Counted from the stretch's first letter, positions 1 through 9,438 are shown. The stretch: DNA of 44,735 bases from Oscillochloris sp. (GCA_012032775.1 JAAUQO010000018.1:1-44735), one strand, 5' to 3'. Translations and numbers: made by a program. The notes: a model not told the origin generated them from the letters alone.

Positions 1-245
1 GCGCTGAAAGACGCCAACGGCAAGCCGGTGCCCAATCAGGCCCGCAACACCCAACTGACTGCGGCCAGTCTGGTTACCTCGCTCAGCCTTTCGGCGATGG
101 CCATCGGCGCCTCGTATGGTGCGATCGCGCTCGGTGTCGCCTTCGCCTGCTCGGTATCGTGATCGCCGGCCTCGGCTATGCCCTGCTTGGCCTGATCACG
201 CCCCAGGTCGCCGAGAAGTACGGGTTGCACGCGGTTAGCTCATAA
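1..245 (+). pseudogene. C-terminal end of a membrane protein, partial and frameshifted
   Basis: The window opens inside a gene. Frame 1 reads a hydrophilic stretch and then a hydrophobic segment (LVTSLSLSAMAIGASYGAIA) and stops at 160-162. A one-base shift near 133-147 lets the protein continue as a second hydrophobic segment (LGIVIAGLGYALLGLI) and a short polar tail ending at a TAA at 243-245. The two pieces together look like the last two transmembrane helices of a transporter or permease. I cannot name the family from about 80 residues. The frame break may be a sequencing indel; several other genes in this window show the same problem. A terminator-like hairpin follows about 45 bases downstream, which fits this being the true gene end. 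Confidence 0.45.
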
Positions 246-291
246 GCAGCTCACCCGCAGGTGCGCACTTCGAGTGATACTGGCTTCCCAT

Positions 292-323
292 GGCCCTGTG
301 CAGTTGCACGGGGCCTTATCTTT
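292..323 (+). terminator. Intrinsic terminator after the partial membrane gene
   Basis: A 10-bp stem (GGCCCTGTGC / GCACGGGGCC, one G-T wobble) with a four-base loop AGTT is followed by TTATCTTT. It lies 46 bases past the stop codon of the partial gene and points the same way. Confidence 0.6.
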
Positions 324-345
324 GCGCACAAATAGTGGTTTTCAA

Positions 346-406
346 GATGCCTGATGGCTGATGTCTGAGCGCGCTGCCGCGCGGCTCACCAGTCCGGTAT
401 TCGCTC
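346..406 (-). repeat. 61-bp dispersed repeat, copy A
   Basis: Read on the minus strand, this 61-bp stretch matches positions 31659-31719 of the plus strand at about 55 of 61 positions without gaps. Its core GAGCCGCGCGGCAGCGCGCT can fold on itself. It lies in non-coding DNA between a gene end and tRNA-Leu. Confidence 0.7.
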
Positions 407-450
407 CCGGATCAGGCTCAAGGGTTTTGCTCAGCGCTATGGAAGGAAAG

Positions 451-536
451 TGGTGCCGGAGACGGGACTCGAACCCGTAAGGAGAAATCTCCAACGATTT
501 TTAAGATCGTAGCGTATGCCATTCCGCCACTCCGGC
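451..536 (-). tRNA. tRNA-Leu (anticodon UAA)
   Basis: The minus strand folds into a class II tRNA. The acceptor stem is GCCGGAG / CTCCGGC. The anticodon stem is ACGAT/ATCGT with loop CTTAAAA, giving anticodon TAA. A long variable arm (GGAG-ATTT-CTCC) is typical of Leu, and the T arm is ACGGG-TTCGAGT-CCCGT. The 3' CCA is encoded in the genome (451-453 on the plus strand read TGG). Confidence 0.95.
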
Positions 537-544
537 CCGGCACT

Positions 545-550
545 AGTATA
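545..550 (-). promoter_or_regulatory. Probable -10 box of tRNA-Leu
   Basis: TATACT on the minus strand lies eight bases upstream of the mature tRNA 5' end, the usual position. I see no good -35 box at the normal distance. Confidence 0.4.
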
Positions 551-621
551 CCATAAGGGTTGTTATTCAGGCTGCGTCCGGTACAATGAACAACGACCCG
601 CTCGGGCAATCCCGGCATAGT

Positions 622-1842
622 TTAACGCGGAACAAGGAACTCGCCGACACACCAGCCTTCAATCCCGGCCGAACGGACGCGCCACCATTCCAATCCTGCA
701 AGGTCAATCGGCCCTTCCAACACCTCAACCTCGGTTCCCGGTGCAAGGCTCAGAACAATCTGTTGATCTTGTCCCGGCTGCGCCCGTAGATTCAGGCCGG
801 GAATGCTATCAACCACCGTCGCCCGACTCTGCGGTCGCAATCCTTCCGGTGTCGGCTCAGGTGTCACTGTCGGTTCGGGGGCGGTGGTGTCTGCTGCATC
901 GGATTGTATGGCACTATTGATCGCCGGCGCCGTGGTGATCACCGGCGCAAAGGCCGCCTCGCCGGTGGATGTCGCTGGCGGTTGCGGCTCGGACGGCGGT
1001 TGCTGAAGCGTGAATGAGATCGCCAGGCCGATCAAGAAAATACTGACAATGATCAGGGTCGGAATCAGCCAACTCTGAACACGGCTGAACATCCCGGCCA
1101 GTTGCTCGGTACGTGCGATTCGATCATCGCTCTGGCTAAGATCACGGCGCGCCAGATCGGGGTAACGGTCGAGCAGAGGATAATCCGATGTACTGCGGGA
1201 TCTACGATCCTGGCGCCGCCCATCATCGCGCTCATACGAAGTCGTCGTCCGGCCAGAACGCGGCGGCGGCACGTCATCCCGGACAAACGAAGTCGTCGTC
1301 CGGGTAGAACGCGGCGGCGGCACGTCGGTACGTTCCAACGAAACGGTGCTACGCCCGCTGCGTTGCCGTGGTTCGTCGCCGGGAGGAGCGGCCTGCAATG
1401 GGTCGAAGCCGGCCCGTTCCGCCGGACTGCTCATATCATCAGGGCCGATCACCACCGCCCCGAAGCGCGGCAGAATGCGGGCCACCAGGCGCTGATAGTT
1501 CGCGATTGTCTCGGCGGTAACCGTGATCTGTTCGCCGTGGGCAACCCTGGCGCGCAGCCGATGCATGCGCCGGATCGTCTCGGCCTCGGCCGGCTCCAGA
1601 CCACCGTCGGCAATGCCGGCAAGTGTCTCGACCAACTGTGGAAACGGCGCAACAGCAGCGGGTAGGCGCCGGCGAATCGTATGCGCCCGCAACGCATCCT
1701 CGATACTGCCGTGCAGACTCAGCAAGGCCAATTCAGCCGGCCCGCGCCGCATACGCGCCTGGGCCAGCGTGTATTTACGTCGCGCCGAATCGAGCAATTC
1801 GGTCGGACTCGGCAGCGAACTACTATCGAGCGGCATGGTCAT
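622..1842 (-). CDS. Membrane-anchored protein with C-terminal SH3b domain
   Basis: The 406-residue protein has three parts. Residues 1-150 are a soluble helical region with no recognised family. Residues about 170-235 are a low-complexity Arg/Ser/Thr/Asp stretch containing three versions of a 17-residue unit ending in DVPPP or similar. One transmembrane helix (about 257-280, LIPTLIIVSIFLIGLAISFT) follows, then a Pro/Thr-rich spacer, and a bacterial SH3 (SH3b) domain at about 345-406 (GLNLRAQPG, GTEVEVLEG, WWRVRSAGIEGWC). The topology is probably cytoplasmic N-terminus and extracytoplasmic SH3b, which in other bacteria often binds cell-wall material. The Thr/Ser-rich repeat could be a phosphorylation or interaction site (inference). 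tRNA-Leu lies downstream on the same strand. The start at 1842 has only a weak ribosome site; a second ATG is two codons later. Confidence 0.75.
   Translation of the reverse strand: MTMPLDSSSLPSPTELLDSARRKYTLAQARMRRGPAELALLSLHGSIEDALRAHTIRRRLPAAVAPFPQLVETLAGIADGGLEPAEAETIRRMHRLRARVAHGEQITVTAETIANYQRLVARILPRFGAVVIGPDDMSSPAERAGFDPLQAAPPGDEPRQRSGRSTVSLERTDVPPPRSTRTTTSFVRDDVPPPRSGRTTTSYERDDGRRQDRRSRSTSDYPLLDRYPDLARRDLSQSDDRIARTEQLAGMFSRVQSWLIPTLIIVSIFLIGLAISFTLQQPPSEPQPPATSTGEAAFAPVITTAPAINSAIQSDAADTTAPEPTVTPEPTPEGLRPQSRATVVDSIPGLNLRAQPGQDQQIVLSLAPGTEVEVLEGPIDLAGLEWWRVRSAGIEGWCVGEFLVPR
1237..1338. repeat. Two tandem 51-bp units inside the SH3b gene
   Basis: Positions 1237-1287 and 1288-1338 share the same 5' part (CGAAGTCGTCGTCCGG) and central part (AGAACGCGGCGGCGGCACGT). 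They encode adjacent 17-residue repeats of the RTTTS/DVPPP type. A third, more diverged unit begins at 1339. Confidence 0.75.
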
Positions 1843-1984
1843 GCCGGTACTGCTTTCCAGCGATCCGTTGCCGGCTTGCGAGGGTACAACATAGTTAAGC
1901 TGATGTGTGTCGCGCCACGAGCGTTTCCGGCAGACAGGCGCAACTTCGTGGCACGATCAATTGGCCCATTCTGCATGCTGCATT

Positions 1985-3448
1985 CTACTCGGCCGGTTTC
2001 GCCAATTCTTCCTCCAGGATCCGGCGCACCAGTTGGGCATTGGCCTGGCCCTTTGTCGCCCGCATCGCCATGCCGACCAGGAACTGCACGGCGGTTAGCT
2101 TGCCGTTGCGATACTCGGCGATCGCCTTCTCGGCCTTCTCCTCGCCGAGCACCTGCACCACCACCGTGCGAATCGCGTCATCGTCGCTGATCTGAGTCAG
2201 GCCACGCTCGGCGACCAGTTGCGCCGGATTCGCCCCGCTGTCGAAACTCTCCTCGAAGAGTTGCTTGGCGACGCTGCGGGTGATCTTGGCCTGGGCCACC
2301 AACTCGATCAAAGCGGCCAGATTCGCCACCGGCATGCGTTCAAGCAGCCGCTCCGGCTCTTCGCTGCGATCCTTCAGCAGCCGGAAACCCTCGTTCAAGA
2401 CCCAGTTGGCAACCTCTTTGCCGCTTGCGTCGGGCGTGGCTGCGACGGCGGCCTCGTAATAGTCGGCGATCGCGCGATTCAGGGTCAGCAAATCGGCATC
2501 GCGATAGGCCAGGCCGTATATCTGCTCGAAGCGGGCGCGCCGTTGGTCGGGAAGTTCCGGCAACTCGGCCTTGCGTTCGGCGATCCAGATCTGATCAAAA
2601 ACCAGCGGCGGCAGATCCGGCTCGGGAAAATAGCGATAATCGTGGGCCATCTCCTTTGAGCGCTGGCCCACCGTTTCGCCGCGCACTTCATCCCAACCGC
2701 GGGTCTCTTGCGCGATTGTGCCGCCCGCCTCCAGCACCATCACCTGGCGGCGGATCTCATAGGTCAATGCGCGCTCGACATAACGAAACGAATTGATATT
2801 CTTGATTTCGACTTTGGCGCCGTAGGTATCGGTATCGGCGGGACGCACACTGACATTGGCGTCGCAGCGCAGTGCCCCTTCCTCCAGGTTCCCGCTGTTC
2901 ACCCCGATCCAGACCAGTATCTGGCGGATCTTCTCAAATGTCAGCCGGGCCTCTTCGGGTGTGCTGATATCGGGCCGGGTGACAATCTCCATCAATGGAA
3001 TACCGCTACGGTTATAGTCGATCAGCGAATGGCCCGAATCGCCATGGGTAAGCCGGCCGGTATCCTCCTCGATATGCAGCCGTTCGAGCCGGACGCGCTT
3101 CACCTCGCCGGCCTCGGTGCGGATATCGATATAACCGTCGCTGCACAAGGGTTGATCGTACTGAGTGATCTGAAACCCTTTGGGCAGATCGGGATAAGGA
3201 TACGACTTTCGTGCGAAGACCGAGCGTTCGTTTATGCTGCAGTGCAGCGCCAGCCCGGTCAGAGCGGCCCGCTCGACCGCCAATTGATTGACCACCGGCA
3301 ATGTGCCGGGCAAGCCGAGGCTAACGGCGGAGACAAAGGTATTGGGTTCGGCCCCGGCATACTCAGCCGGACAGCCGTCGAACATCTTCGAGGCTGTGCG
3401 GATATGGGCATGGATCTCCAGGCCGATCGTGGTAATAAAGGCTGCCAT
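1985..3448 (-). CDS. gatB: Asp-tRNA(Asn)/Glu-tRNA(Gln) amidotransferase subunit B
   Basis: GatB is the tRNA-binding and kinase subunit of GatCAB, which converts mischarged Glu-tRNA(Gln) or Asp-tRNA(Asn) into the correct aminoacyl-tRNA in the cytoplasm. The 487-residue length is normal. Hallmarks are the N-terminal TTIGLEIHAHI, the zinc/active core SYPYPDLPKGFQITQYDQP, DYNRSGIPLMEIVT, GALRCDANVSVRP and KNINSFRYVERA, and a C-terminal helical YqeY-type tail. I place the start at 3448 (MAAFITTIGLE) because an AAAGGA ribosome site lies six bases upstream; an ATG at 3484 overlaps the likely -10 box and is unlikely. gatA and gatC are not adjacent. The gene stands alone on the minus strand. Confidence 0.96.
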   Translation of the reverse strand: MAAFITTIGLEIHAHIRTASKMFDGCPAEYAGAEPNTFVSAVSLGLPGTLPVVNQLAVERAALTGLALHCSINERSVFARKSYPYPDLPKGFQITQYDQPLCSDGYIDIRTEAGEVKRVRLERLHIEEDTGRLTHGDSGHSLIDYNRSGIPLMEIVTRPDISTPEEARLTFEKIRQILVWIGVNSGNLEEGALRCDANVSVRPADTDTYGAKVEIKNINSFRYVERALTYEIRRQVMVLEAGGTIAQETRGWDEVRGETVGQRSKEMAHDYRYFPEPDLPPLVFDQIWIAERKAELPELPDQRRARFEQIYGLAYRDADLLTLNRAIADYYEAAVAATPDASGKEVANWVLNEGFRLLKDRSEEPERLLERMPVANLAALIELVAQAKITRSVAKQLFEESFDSGANPAQLVAERGLTQISDDDAIRTVVVQVLGEEKAEKAIAEYRNGKLTAVQFLVGMAMRATKGQANAQLVRRILEEELAKPAE

Positions 3449-3482
3449 TGCTGTCCTTTGTGCTGCAAAACCGTTCGGCGCC

Positions 3483-3488
3483 ATTGTA
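3483..3488 (-). promoter_or_regulatory. Probable -10 box of gatB
   Basis: TACAAT on the minus strand, about 35 bases upstream of the chosen gatB start. The -35 region is weak (TTTCGC at 17 bases). Confidence 0.4.
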
Positions 3489-3594
3489 ACATATTCGTTC
3501 TTTGTGCGAAAATTTTTGCTGTTGGTCTGCGCACTACATGGGCAAAACCACCAGTAAAATCGCCGTTAAGGAAAAATTGCCTAAATCCTCGTTC

Positions 3595-3616
3595 GTGTTG
3601 ACACAGAGTGTTGACA
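3595..3616 (+). promoter_or_regulatory. Direct repeat GTGTTGACA with two -35-like boxes
   Basis: GTGTTGACA occurs at 3595-3603 and again at 3608-3616. Each copy contains a consensus TTGACA. They lie 25-46 bases upstream of the ATG at 3641, so one may be a -35 element or the pair may be a regulator site. No convincing -10 box follows. Confidence 0.35.
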
Positions 3617-3640
3617 AATAATTCATCTTAAGGATTCTCC

Positions 3641-5163
3641 ATGCAGGTAGTTCTGAGGCGAGTTCTTCTGGTGCTAAGTACTTTGCTGTTGGTGAGTGGC
3701 GTCGGCGCGACAGCTCCGCAGGCGGATTCGGTGGTTGCTGTCAAGCCGCCCTCCTCCGTCTATGTGTTGCGTGGCGGTGATGCCGCAACGGATACGGCTG
3801 TGGTGAATGCCTTGCGCGCCGCCGGCATGGATGTGACTACAGGTGTCGAGACGCCGGAGTTTAGCGGCAGCGAAGCCAATCTGCCTGACTTTGATGCGGT
3901 GCTGGTTCTGTATAATCAGAATGTGGCCCGAGTGCTGGCGCCGGCCGGCGTTGCCGCCCTGGTTGAGTACGTACAGGCCGGTGGCGGCCTGGTTAGCAGC
4001 GAGTGGTTGATCTGGCAGAGCGCGGCCCAGAATTACACGGCCTTGAGCGACATATTGCCGGCAACCAGTTGCGGTATTCAGACGGCCGGCAGCACCACGC
4101 TGACTCAACTGACGCCGAATCCGGTTATCAGTGCCGGTCTGCCGGTGCAGTTTAGCCTCCCGCTCGGGAATTTCTCAGGCAGCCAGGGTTGTTTGATCGC
4201 GCGGCCTGAAGCGGCGGCCCTGTATGCCAACAGTTACCCCGGCCGGGATGACGCCGTCGGCCTTGCGGCCTGGAATCCGCCCACCGGCAGCGGGCGCGTC
4301 GCCTCGTTTGCGACATTGCTGAGCGCCGCCGAGGTTGCAACCGGCGAAGGCCAGACCTTGCTGCAAAATACCGTTGCCTGGGTGGCCGGCGGGCATGATC
4401 TGACACCGCCGACGATCCAGGAATTCACGGTAGCCGGCGCCGCACAATCGGCAGCAGCCGCGATCTGACGGTTTCACTCAAGGCGAACGACCGCGGCGGC
4501 TCGCAATTGGGAACGTATTATCTGGTTGAATACGTTTATAGTAACAATCCGCTCGATCCCTGGCGCGTCGTTCAACGCAGCGGTTGGCAGGCCTACGGCA
4601 ATGGCGCAAAAGCCGACGTTGCCTGGCAATTGACCGCTGATCCCGGTGTGCATTATCTTCAGGCTTTCGTCGCCGACAAGGCCGGAAATGTGGTGACGGC
4701 GCCGGGGCTGGAATTTCTGAACGTGCAGTCGGGCGCAGTAAGTGTGGCGCAGGACGAAGTAAAGATCTATCGGATCACGCCTGACGCAGATGCGCCGGTG
4801 ACGGTGCGCCTGGAGGTGTTGAGCGGTAATCCCGATCTGTATGTTTTCGGCGAGAATGCGATTTTCGCCGATGGACTGGACACGGCGGTCGAGGAGTTCT
4901 CGTTCACCGCTGATGGCGGGATCTATCAGATTGAAGTCGAAGGCTACCAGAGCGGAAGCTATCGGCTTGAGGTCAGTGGCGGCGGGGTGCGGGCATTGCC
5001 CGACAGTGTTGGGTTGGATGCCCGGCGGCGGCGCAGCATCATCACCCTGAGCGCCTACGCACCCACTACGGAAGATGCAGAACTGCCGGTGCCGCCGGCA
5101 GTGACGGGACCGGCCGCAATCGGGCGAGTGATGTATCTGCCGTATATCGAGGCGGCGGAGTAG
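3641..5163 (+). pseudogene. Secreted protein with PPC-like C-terminus, frameshifted
   Basis: The first frame (3641-4468) starts with a signal peptide (residues 1-28, LLVLSTLLLVSGVGATAPQA) and continues into a region resembling a ThuA/glutamine-amidotransferase-like fold (SVYVLRGGD, DFDAVLVLYNQ, VQAGGGLVSSEW). It ends early at 4468. A one-base shift near 4440 opens a second frame (TIGSSRDLTVSLKAND onward) that runs to 5163. This second part carries an Ig-like segment (VADKAGNVV) and a C-terminal domain like bacterial pre-peptidase C-terminal domains (DAPVTVRLEVLSGNPDLYVF, SGSYRLEVSGG). Together they would make one exported protein of about 507 residues. Whether the break is real or a sequencing indel cannot be decided here. 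The next gene starts 17 bases downstream and may be co-transcribed. Confidence 0.6.
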
Positions 5164-5180
5164 TGGAGTGACGGAGCCGT

Positions 5181-8100
5181 ATGGTTGCAGTAATGCAGCA
5201 GGCCATTCCCTGGGCCGCATATCTGCCGTATCTCGTCGCTCGCGCGTTGGTCGAAGAACCGCATGTTGCATTGGCGGGACGCGAGCGGCGCTTGAATGCG
5301 GTGGTACTGTTTGCCGATATTTCCGGCTTCACGGCGATCAGCGAAGCGCTGGCCCGTAAACCGGGCGGCGCCGAGGAACTGACCGAGTTGATCAACGCGT
5401 ATCTGGCGCCGGCGATTGCGCTGGTTGAGCAGTATGGCGGCAGTGTCGGCAAACTCGGCGGCGATGCGCTGACGGCGGTGTTTCCGTATGCGCCCGGCCG
5501 GCGTAGTGCGGTGGCCCAGCGGGCTGTTGCGTGTGCGTTGCAGATCCAGCGGCATGTGACACGCTTCGCGGCTGCCGCCACCAATGCCGATCGGCTGGCG
5601 CCCACCATGCGGCTCGGCCTGGCCGAAGGCCCGTTGCTCTGGGTGGTGGTCGGCTCGCCGGGGCATCGGCTGGAATTGGTGCTGGCCGGAGCGGTGTTAA
5701 GCCGGGCCGCTGCTGCCGAACGCACCGCAACCGTGGGTACGGTAGTGGTCACAACCGGCTTGCTCGCCGAGTTGAGCAGCGTCGATTGCCTGCCGTGTGA
5801 TAGCGACTCGTCCGAACTCTTTCCACAGTTTTATCAGATCGCCCGCCTCCACAGCACGCCGCAGCCGGAGCCGCTCCCGCCACTTGGCCCGCTTCCGGCC
5901 GCGGCTCTGAATCAGGCGGCGGCCTTTTTGCCGCCTCCGATCGCGCGACGGCTGGAAAACGGTCAGGCCAGTTTTGTCAACGAACATCGAACTGTGACGG
6001 TGTTGTTCGCGGCCTTCGCCGGCCCCGATACCGATCACGATCCCCACGCCGCTGCCACGCTCCAGGCCTACCTGGCGCAGGTGTTTCAGGTGGTACGGCG
6101 CTATGGCGGATCGACCAACAAGGTCGATCTGGGCGAAAAAGGCTGCACCTTCCTGGCCATCTTCGGCGCGCCACCAGCCACGACGACGACGGCGCCCGCG
6201 CCTTGCATTGTGCGCTCGAATTGCGTACCCTCGACGGCCCCGATCGCCAACGGCTACGCGTGGGTGTCGCTACCGGCGCTGCATATTTGCGGCGAGGTTG
6301 GTTCGGCCACCCACCGCGAGTATACGGTGATCGGCGATACGGTAAATATGGCTGCCCGGCTGATGGAAGTTGCCGCTCCGGGCCGGATTCTAGTTGCCGA
6401 GGCGGCCCGTCGTGCTGCCGGCCCGACCTTCACCTGGGAGGCGGCGGAGGTGCTGCAATTGCGTGGGCGCAGTGCTCCGGTTCCGGTGAGTGGATTGGTC
6501 GGGGCGCGTTTGAATGGCGATCAACAACCGCTGGCGCCGATCATTGTTGGGCGACATGCTGAACTTGGCCAGATCAACGAGTGTCTGGCTCGGATGGTGC
6601 CTGGCCATGGCCAGGTGGTGGCCTTTGTCGGCGAGGCCGGGATCGGCAAGAGTACCCTGGCTCAGGCGGCGCTGGCTGCTGCGGTTCGCCACGGAGCACG
6701 GCCGTTGCGCGGCGAATGCTTATCGTTCCGCGCCGATAGCAGCTACCTTGTCTGGCGTGATCCACTGCGTACGCTGCTCCATATTGATCCGAACACCTCG
6801 GCTACCCGGCAGTTGAACCAGTTGCGTAAGGTGCTCACGGCGCTCGATCCGCGCTTGAGTGCGCGGGCGCCGCTGCTGGCCGCCGCCCTTGGCTTGCCCG
6901 CGCCCGATAATGCCCTGACCGGCGATTTGAATCCAAAAGAGCGCAAGGTGGCGCTTGAAGCGCTGGTGGTGGATTTGTTGGCCCGGATCAGCGCTGAGAT
7001 GCCCCTGGTGATTGTGTTGGAAACCTGCGATTGGATCGATCCGCTTTCCCGCGATCTGCTGGAAACCGTGATGCGCCGGATTGCGACCCTGCCGGTACTG
7101 TTGTTGCTCACGTATCGTACTCAGGCCGAGCACGAGTTGCCCCTGCTCGATCCGCGTCTGCCCCATGGGCGCGAGCTGCATCTGCGCGAACTCGATCCGC
7201 ACGAATCCGCCGAACTGGTCGATCTGGTGGTCGCGCGCTTCTACGGACCGGCGCAGATCGCGCCGCCGACACTCAAAGAACGGGTGGTTGCGCGGGCACA
7301 GGGCAACCCCTTTTATATCGAAGAGTTGATCAGCCTGGCCCGTGGCCGCAACATCGACCTTGACGATGATGCGGCGATCGCCGAGTTGGAGTTGCCGGAC
7401 AGTTTACATAACCTTATCCTGAGCCGGATCGACCGTCTGAGCGAAGATGCCCAGATGACGCTGAAAGTCGCCAGTGTGATCGGGCGTGAATTCAGCCCCC
7501 AATGGCTCGGCGGCGTTTATCCGCCGTTGGCTGCCGAAGCGCAGCTCGGACATGGTCTGGAGGAGTTGCGGCAGAATGAACTAACCGTGGCCGGCACGGG
7601 CGGGAACGAGCATGCGTACCTGTTCAAGCATGTGCTCACACGGGAAGTTGCTTATAACAGCCTGGCGCGATCCACCAGGGCCGAACTGCACGAACGTGTC
7701 GGTGCATTTATCGAGCGGCGCTACCCCGACGATCTCGATCGCCATCTGGATCTGCTGGCGCATCACTACAGCCTGAGCGAAAATCAGATCAAGCAGCGCG
7801 AATACCTGGCGCGGGCCGGCGAGGCGGCGTACACCAGCGGCGCGGCGGGCGCGGCGGTTGAGTTTTTTCGCAAACTGCTGCCGTTGTTGCATCAGCAGGA
7901 ACGCGGCGGTGTGTTGTTGCGCCTGGGCATGGCCTACCGGCTAAGCGGCGACTGGGCAGCGGCGGAAGAGATGTACCGCGCGGCGTTGGCTCCGCAACAC
8001 GATCGCCATGCGACGGCGCGGGCGCGCAGCATGCTGGGCGAGTTGTATATTCGGCGCGGCGAATACAGCGAGGCCCAGCAGTTGTTGACGGCGGCCCATG

Positions 8101-9227
8101 ATGTGCTGGCCGAATTGGGCGATCAGGCCGGTGTCGGCGAGGCGAGCGAGCATCTGGCGGTGCTGGCGTTCAGCACCGGCGACCATCAATCCGCACTTGC
8201 AGTGCTGGAGCAGGCGATCGAGCAGGCCCAGCGGAACGATGATCGCCGCCGCCTGATGCAACTGCTCAACAATATCGGCACCATTCACCAGGGTCTGGGC
8301 GACAACACCAGGGCGCAAGATTGCTTTGAGCGCTGTCTGAGCCTGGCCGTAGCTCTGGGCAGTCGCCGGCATATCGGCGTAGCCGTGGGCAATCTGGGCA
8401 ATATCTATGCCGACCGCGGCGATTACGGGCGGGCGATCGATTGTTACGGCCAGAAGATCCAGTGTGCGATCGATGTCGGCGACCGGCTGGAACTTGGGAT
8501 CAGTATTCATAACCTCGGCACGATCTACGAAAGCCAGGGCGAGTATCAGCGCGCCGAAACCTGTTATTTGCGGGCTCTGGATACGGCGCTGGAGTTGGGC
8601 GATCGTATGGGGATTGCGGTCGGGTTATGGGGGCTGGGAACGGTTGCCCTGGGAACGCAGAACCTGGCGCTGGCCGAGAATTTCCTGCATCAGGCGGCCA
8701 ACATGCTGCAATATCTCGATGCCCAGGAGGATCTTGCGCCGTGTCTCTTTAATCTCGCCGAACTGGCCTATCGGCGGGGCGATCTGCTGGAGACGCGGGC
8801 GATCTTGTCGCAATTGTTGCCGTTGGCTGAAGCCGGCGCCGATCCGATGTTGGTGTTGCGCTGCCGGTTACGAACCACGATCGTCGAGCGTGAACTTGGT
8901 CGTCTGAAGCCTGCGGAAGCGGCGGCTCAGGTCGAGCCGTTGCTCACAACCGGGCCCGATGTGGCCGCCCGAGCCGACGTGCTTTATACTCTGGTTCGGG
9001 TTGATGGTGCGCGGGCCGAAGATCGTACCGAGGCGGCGCGAATCTACCGCGCACTGCATACGCATACGCCGAATGCCGATTATCGCCGGCGCTACGCCGA
9101 ATTGATGGGTGTGACATTGCCGCCGCCGCCGCCCCTGCCGGCACTCCCGGCGGTGGTTGTCGAGCGGCGCCTGGAGGCGGCCGAAGTTTTCGCCAGGGTT
9201 GAAGCCGCAATCTGGGTAAGTGTCTAG
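5181..9227 (+). CDS. Double adenylate/guanylate cyclase-ATPase-TPR signalling protein
   Basis: This 1348-residue protein has a class III nucleotide cyclase domain at about 40-200 (FADISGF with metal Asp46; GKLGGDAL with second Asp), a second cyclase-like domain at about 275-425 that has lost the first metal Asp (LFAAFAG), a STAND/AAA-type ATPase (Walker A GEAGIGKS near residue 485), and at least eight TPR-like repeats at about 870-1230. Families of this design are ATP-dependent signalling scaffolds; the second cyclase domain is probably not catalytic. Between about 6171 and 6285 the reading frame leaves and re-enters the cyclase frame: the other frame encodes HCALELRTLDGP and RVGVATGAAY, which are the expected residues, so two compensating indels replace about 37 residues by nonsense. 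The start at 5181 follows GGAG. The stop codon lies inside a 100-bp repeat. Confidence 0.85.
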   Translation: MVAVMQQAIPWAAYLPYLVARALVEEPHVALAGRERRLNAVVLFADISGFTAISEALARKPGGAEELTELINAYLAPAIALVEQYGGSVGKLGGDALTAVFPYAPGRRSAVAQRAVACALQIQRHVTRFAAAATNADRLAPTMRLGLAEGPLLWVVVGSPGHRLELVLAGAVLSRAAAAERTATVGTVVVTTGLLAELSSVDCLPCDSDSSELFPQFYQIARLHSTPQPEPLPPLGPLPAAALNQAAAFLPPPIARRLENGQASFVNEHRTVTVLFAAFAGPDTDHDPHAAATLQAYLAQVFQVVRRYGGSTNKVDLGEKGCTFLAIFGAPPATTTTAPAPCIVRSNCVPSTAPIANGYAWVSLPALHICGEVGSATHREYTVIGDTVNMAARLMEVAAPGRILVAEAARRAAGPTFTWEAAEVLQLRGRSAPVPVSGLVGARLNGDQQPLAPIIVGRHAELGQINECLARMVPGHGQVVAFVGEAGIGKSTLAQAALAAAVRHGARPLRGECLSFRADSSYLVWRDPLRTLLHIDPNTSATRQLNQLRKVLTALDPRLSARAPLLAAALGLPAPDNALTGDLNPKERKVALEALVVDLLARISAEMPLVIVLETCDWIDPLSRDLLETVMRRIATLPVLLLLTYRTQAEHELPLLDPRLPHGRELHLRELDPHESAELVDLVVARFYGPAQIAPPTLKERVVARAQGNPFYIEELISLARGRNIDLDDDAAIAELELPDSLHNLILSRIDRLSEDAQMTLKVASVIGREFSPQWLGGVYPPLAAEAQLGHGLEELRQNELTVAGTGGNEHAYLFKHVLTREVAYNSLARSTRAELHERVGAFIERRYPDDLDRHLDLLAHHYSLSENQIKQREYLARAGEAAYTSGAAGAAVEFFRKLLPLLHQQERGGVLLRLGMAYRLSGDWAAAEEMYRAALAPQHDRHATARARSMLGELYIRRGEYSEAQQLLTAAHDVLAELGDQAGVGEASEHLAVLAFSTGDHQSALAVLEQAIEQAQRNDDRRRLMQLLNNIGTIHQGLGDNTRAQDCFERCLSLAVALGSRRHIGVAVGNLGNIYADRGDYGRAIDCYGQKIQCAIDVGDRLELGISIHNLGTIYESQGEYQRAETCYLRALDTALELGDRMGIAVGLWGLGTVALGTQNLALAENFLHQAANMLQYLDAQEDLAPCLFNLAELAYRRGDLLETRAILSQLLPLAEAGADPMLVLRCRLRTTIVERELGRLKPAEAAAQVEPLLTTGPDVAARADVLYTLVRVDGARAEDRTEAARIYRALHTHTPNADYRRRYAELMGVTLPPPPPLPALPAVVVERRLEAAEVFARVEAAIWVSV

Positions 9228-9323
9228 TACGCTCAAGCGTCCGTACGTCTCCGGCGCACATCGCACGGTGACGGCCTCAAGGCCGGTACAAACCCGCGAC
9301 GGACGGAGGCCGACCGGTTCTAG
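9224..9323 (-). repeat. 100-bp CTAG-bounded element, copy 1
   Basis: Exactly 100 bp from CTAG to CTAG, in the opposite orientation to the copies at 10164 and 18975. Both ends begin CTAG(T/A)AC when read inward. The centre holds GGCCTTGAGGCC, which can form a hairpin. The CTAG at 9224-9227 provides the TAG stop codon of the cyclase-TPR gene. The rest of the 9228-9555 gap holds only a -10-like box. Confidence 0.85.
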
Positions 9324-9432
9324 GGCCATCGTTTAGGCGTACTGATACCCCCGAATGCCGCCCCAGAGCTTGTGCAACCTCCCTCTTTGTCACGCCTCCC
9401 CTCCGTTGCGGCGCATTTCCGGCAACATGCGC

Positions 9433-9438
9433 TACAAT
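9433..9438 (+). promoter_or_regulatory. Possible -10 box for the DUF6174-like gene
   Basis: TACAAT within GCTACAATAC, about 118 bases upstream of the ATG at 9556. The same ten bases occur upstream of the DUF58 gene at 38971. No clear -35 box. Confidence 0.3.

Noticed and set aside
2708..3601. A 297-codon open frame opposite gatB
   Set aside because: Shadow of a strongly conserved gene on the other strand; no start signals or family match.
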